Assembly (NCBI GenBank): GCA_030446005.1
Contig: JASUSP010000011.1
Span: 1-42,483 of the forward strand
DNA: 42,483 nt
DNA from: Tepidanaerobacteraceae bacterium
Lineage (GTDB): Bacteria; Bacillota; Thermosediminibacteria; Thermosediminibacterales; Thermosediminibacteraceae
Direction of reading: 5' to 3'
Positions 41,099-42,483 of this stretch are shown in pieces; the stretch's first letter is position 1; every line of letters starts with the position of its first letter. The translations under genes were made by a program, and so were the position numbers. Under the pieces are notes generated by a model that made no database searches, was not told the DNA's origin, and saw only the letters and a program-made list of their open reading frames with translations.

Positions 41099-41323
41099 TC
41101 AAACATAATGCCTGTCCACGATTATCACCGGATTATACCCCGGATGCACTTTTTTTATCTCCGATATTATCTTATGTTTTACTGCCTGTTCTTCGTGCTC
41201 CCTCACATCGCTCGATACGACCACATCGAAAATGACGTTCTTTTTTTCGCCGGAGCCCACCACCCGAAGGTCGTGGATGGAAAGCACTTCGGGAATTTCC
41301 TCCACTATCTTTTCTATGTCTTT
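41099..41323 (-). pseudogene. Detached C-terminal domain of the CDF cation transporter
   Basis: These codons continue the upstream transporter in the same frame after an in-frame TAA. They encode KDIEKIVEEIPEVLSIHDLR and end VIIVDRHYV, the second C-terminal domain seen in long (about 390-residue) Firmicute cation diffusion facilitators. Separate translation from an internal GTG at 41305 is possible but no good ribosome site is seen. Confidence 0.8.
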
Positions 41324-42271
41324 TTATGTTTTAACCACTTCTTCATCGTTGACATTTATGGGATCCATGTGTATGGTTAAAAAAACACCGAGTTCCTCGG
41401 AAAGCTCCCTTTCCACGTTATCTATTATATCGTGGGCTTTCACCACCGACATGTTCTCCGGGACCTCGGCGTGAAGCGATACAACGCACCTCCCCGGGCC
41501 GTAGTTGTGAACCATCAGGTCATGCACTCCTATCATGCCATCGTAGGATAACACCTTCCTTTTTATCTCCTCCACCAGGTTTGGGTCTGGTCTTCCGCCT
41601 ATTAAAAGGTCCACCGCTTCCCTTACCAGGCTGTAACCGGCGTACATAATGAATAGGGAAACCAATAAGCCTACGTATCCGTCTACTGGAAATGAAGTGA
41701 ACCTTGAAAAGAGCAAGGCTAAAGCCGCGGTAAACGTCGATACCACGTCGCCGTAGCTGTCCATAGAGCTGGCATCCAAAGCCTTGGAATCTATTTTTTC
41801 CGCCAGTTTTCCTGTAAATTTGCCCAGCCAAAGCTTTGCACCTATAGAAAAAATCAAAATAATAAAAGAAGGAAGGCTGAATACCACGGGGGAAGGATTT
41901 GCTATCCTTCCTATGGAATCCCTAAAAAGTTCGAATCCCACCAGGATTACTAAAAGGGAGATTATTAGACTCGTAATATATTCAGCCCTTCCGTGTCCGA
42001 AGGGGTGTTCCCTGTCGGGTGGTTTTGATGCAAGTTTAAATCCGATTATCGTTACCACCGAAGACCCTATATCCCCCAGGTTGTTGAAGGCGTCGGCAAG
42101 GATAGCTATGCTGTTTGTAGCCCTTCCTATGACAAGTTTAACAAAAAAAAGCATCGCATTCACGGCTATTCCCACGACGCCGCTCAACATTCCGTAGGCG
42201 CTTCTCAGAGCTTTTTCCTCATTTTTTTCTGTCCCGGAAAATAATCTTACCGCGAGTTTTTCTATAAGCAT
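41324..42271 (-). CDS. Cation diffusion facilitator (CDF) efflux protein, truncated by in-frame stop
   Basis: The 315-residue product has six membrane segments and the first cytosolic domain (GVHDLMVHNYGPGRCVVSLHAEV-like region near residues 245-270). Metal-site features are ADAFNNLGDIGSS in segment 2 and SSMDSYGDVVSTF in segment 5, the D-x3-D pattern of Zn/Fe/Mn exporters. Translation stops at TAA after EEVVKT, yet the same frame continues for 74 more codons of matching sequence. One change from TTA to TAA would explain this. The start ATG at 42271 is four bases after the repeated leader element, which provides its ribosome site. Confidence 0.9.
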   Translation of the reverse strand: MLIEKLAVRLFSGTEKNEEKALRSAYGMLSGVVGIAVNAMLFFVKLVIGRATNSIAILADAFNNLGDIGSSVVTIIGFKLASKPPDREHPFGHGRAEYITSLIISLLVILVGFELFRDSIGRIANPSPVVFSLPSFIILIFSIGAKLWLGKFTGKLAEKIDSKALDASSMDSYGDVVSTFTAALALLFSRFTSFPVDGYVGLLVSLFIMYAGYSLVREAVDLLIGGRPDPNLVEEIKRKVLSYDGMIGVHDLMVHNYGPGRCVVSLHAEVPENMSVVKAHDIIDNVERELSEELGVFLTIHMDPINVNDEEVVKT

Positions 42272-42275
42272 GGTT

Positions 42276-42483
42276 TACCTGGTCATCCAAACTGTGACAA
42301 ACTCCCCAGTTTAGACGGCTGGGCTATTTATACTCCGCCCTTTCAGAGAGTGCTCATTCCCAGCAGGCGGTATTTAAGCACTCTCATAGCCCCTGCCCCA
42401 AGAAGCAGGAACTCGCGCACCTAACCGGGTCTCCCCACTTGCCCTGAATGTAATACTCCCTTCAGGACAGAGACGTCCCTTAA
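42276..42483 (-). repeat. Structured leader element, right copy, running to the window edge
   Basis: The minus strand at 42317-42396 and 42276-42296 matches the left copy (see 1-122). Differences preserve pairing: G13 becomes A opposite U50, and two changes in the 3' hairpin swap G-U for A-U and C-G for U-G. Beyond the shared part, 42397-42483 adds further hairpins (CCTGC with GCAGG; CCTGAA with TTCAGG; GTCTC with GAGAC). Short open frames here run off the window and could be the end of a gene such as a tnpB, but none is recognisable. Confidence 0.7.

Noticed and set aside
41300-41330. Frameshift in the cation exporter
   Set aside because: Reading through the TAA keeps the same frame and the family sequence, so it is a nonsense codon and not an indel.

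Overview
The window looks like chromosomal DNA of an anaerobic, spore-forming, flagellated, probably thermophilic Firmicute of the Thermoanaerobacterales/Thermosediminibacterales type. This placement is an inference. It rests on sporulation genes (spoIIID, spoIID, an intact-motif spoIIQ), flagellar rod genes beside mbl, an F-type and a V-type rotary ATPase side by side with Na+-type rings, a SigI/RsgI pair, and strong AGGAGG ribosome sites with many TTG and GTG starts. All genes are on the minus strand except the first two. No rRNA, tRNA or CRISPR array was seen.

Layout from left to right: (1) 1-1350, plus strand: a structured leader followed by cblT-cblS (alpha-ribazole uptake and kinase, cobalamin salvage). 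(2) 1351-10164, minus: a lipoprotein, fabZ, a FlgJ-like protein, two FlgG/FlgF-type rod proteins, mbl, spoIIID, a spoIIQ-like gene, spoIID, murA and a YwmB-like gene. (3) 10222-16713: F-type ATP synthase operon atpIBEFHAGDC, with an epsilon subunit that lacks its helical domain. (4) 16758-16961: a terminator with a 170-nt group IIC intron remnant behind it. (5) 16985-25729: V-type ATPase operon (G-I-K-E-C-F-A-B-D) led by a small AtpZ-like gene. (6) 25862-30070: rsgI, sigI, a PyrR-attenuated uracil permease and an orphan DNA methyltransferase. (7) 30146-40718: mnaA, tagO, dCMP deaminase, upp, glyA, rpiB, a phosphatase, sua5, two chromate-transporter halves, prmC, prfA and a DUF1385 gene. (8) rpmE, a cation-efflux gene broken by an in-frame TAA, and a second copy of the structured leader in inverted orientation.

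The blocks prfA-prmC-sua5-PTP-rpiB-glyA-upp and atpI...atpC-ywmB-murA-spoIID-spoIIID-mbl-rod genes-fabZ match the order known from Bacillus subtilis, where upp abuts atpI. Here about 16 kb carrying the V-ATPase, SigI/RsgI, uracil permease, methyltransferase, mnaA, tagO and dCMP deaminase lies between upp and atpI. The most unusual signals are the paired leader element at both ends, whose few differences preserve RNA pairing; a 16-bp inverted repeat over the spoIID start that a predicted sigma-E transcript would not contain whole; the group IIC remnant between the two ATPase operons; and Na+-binding signatures in both ATPase rings.
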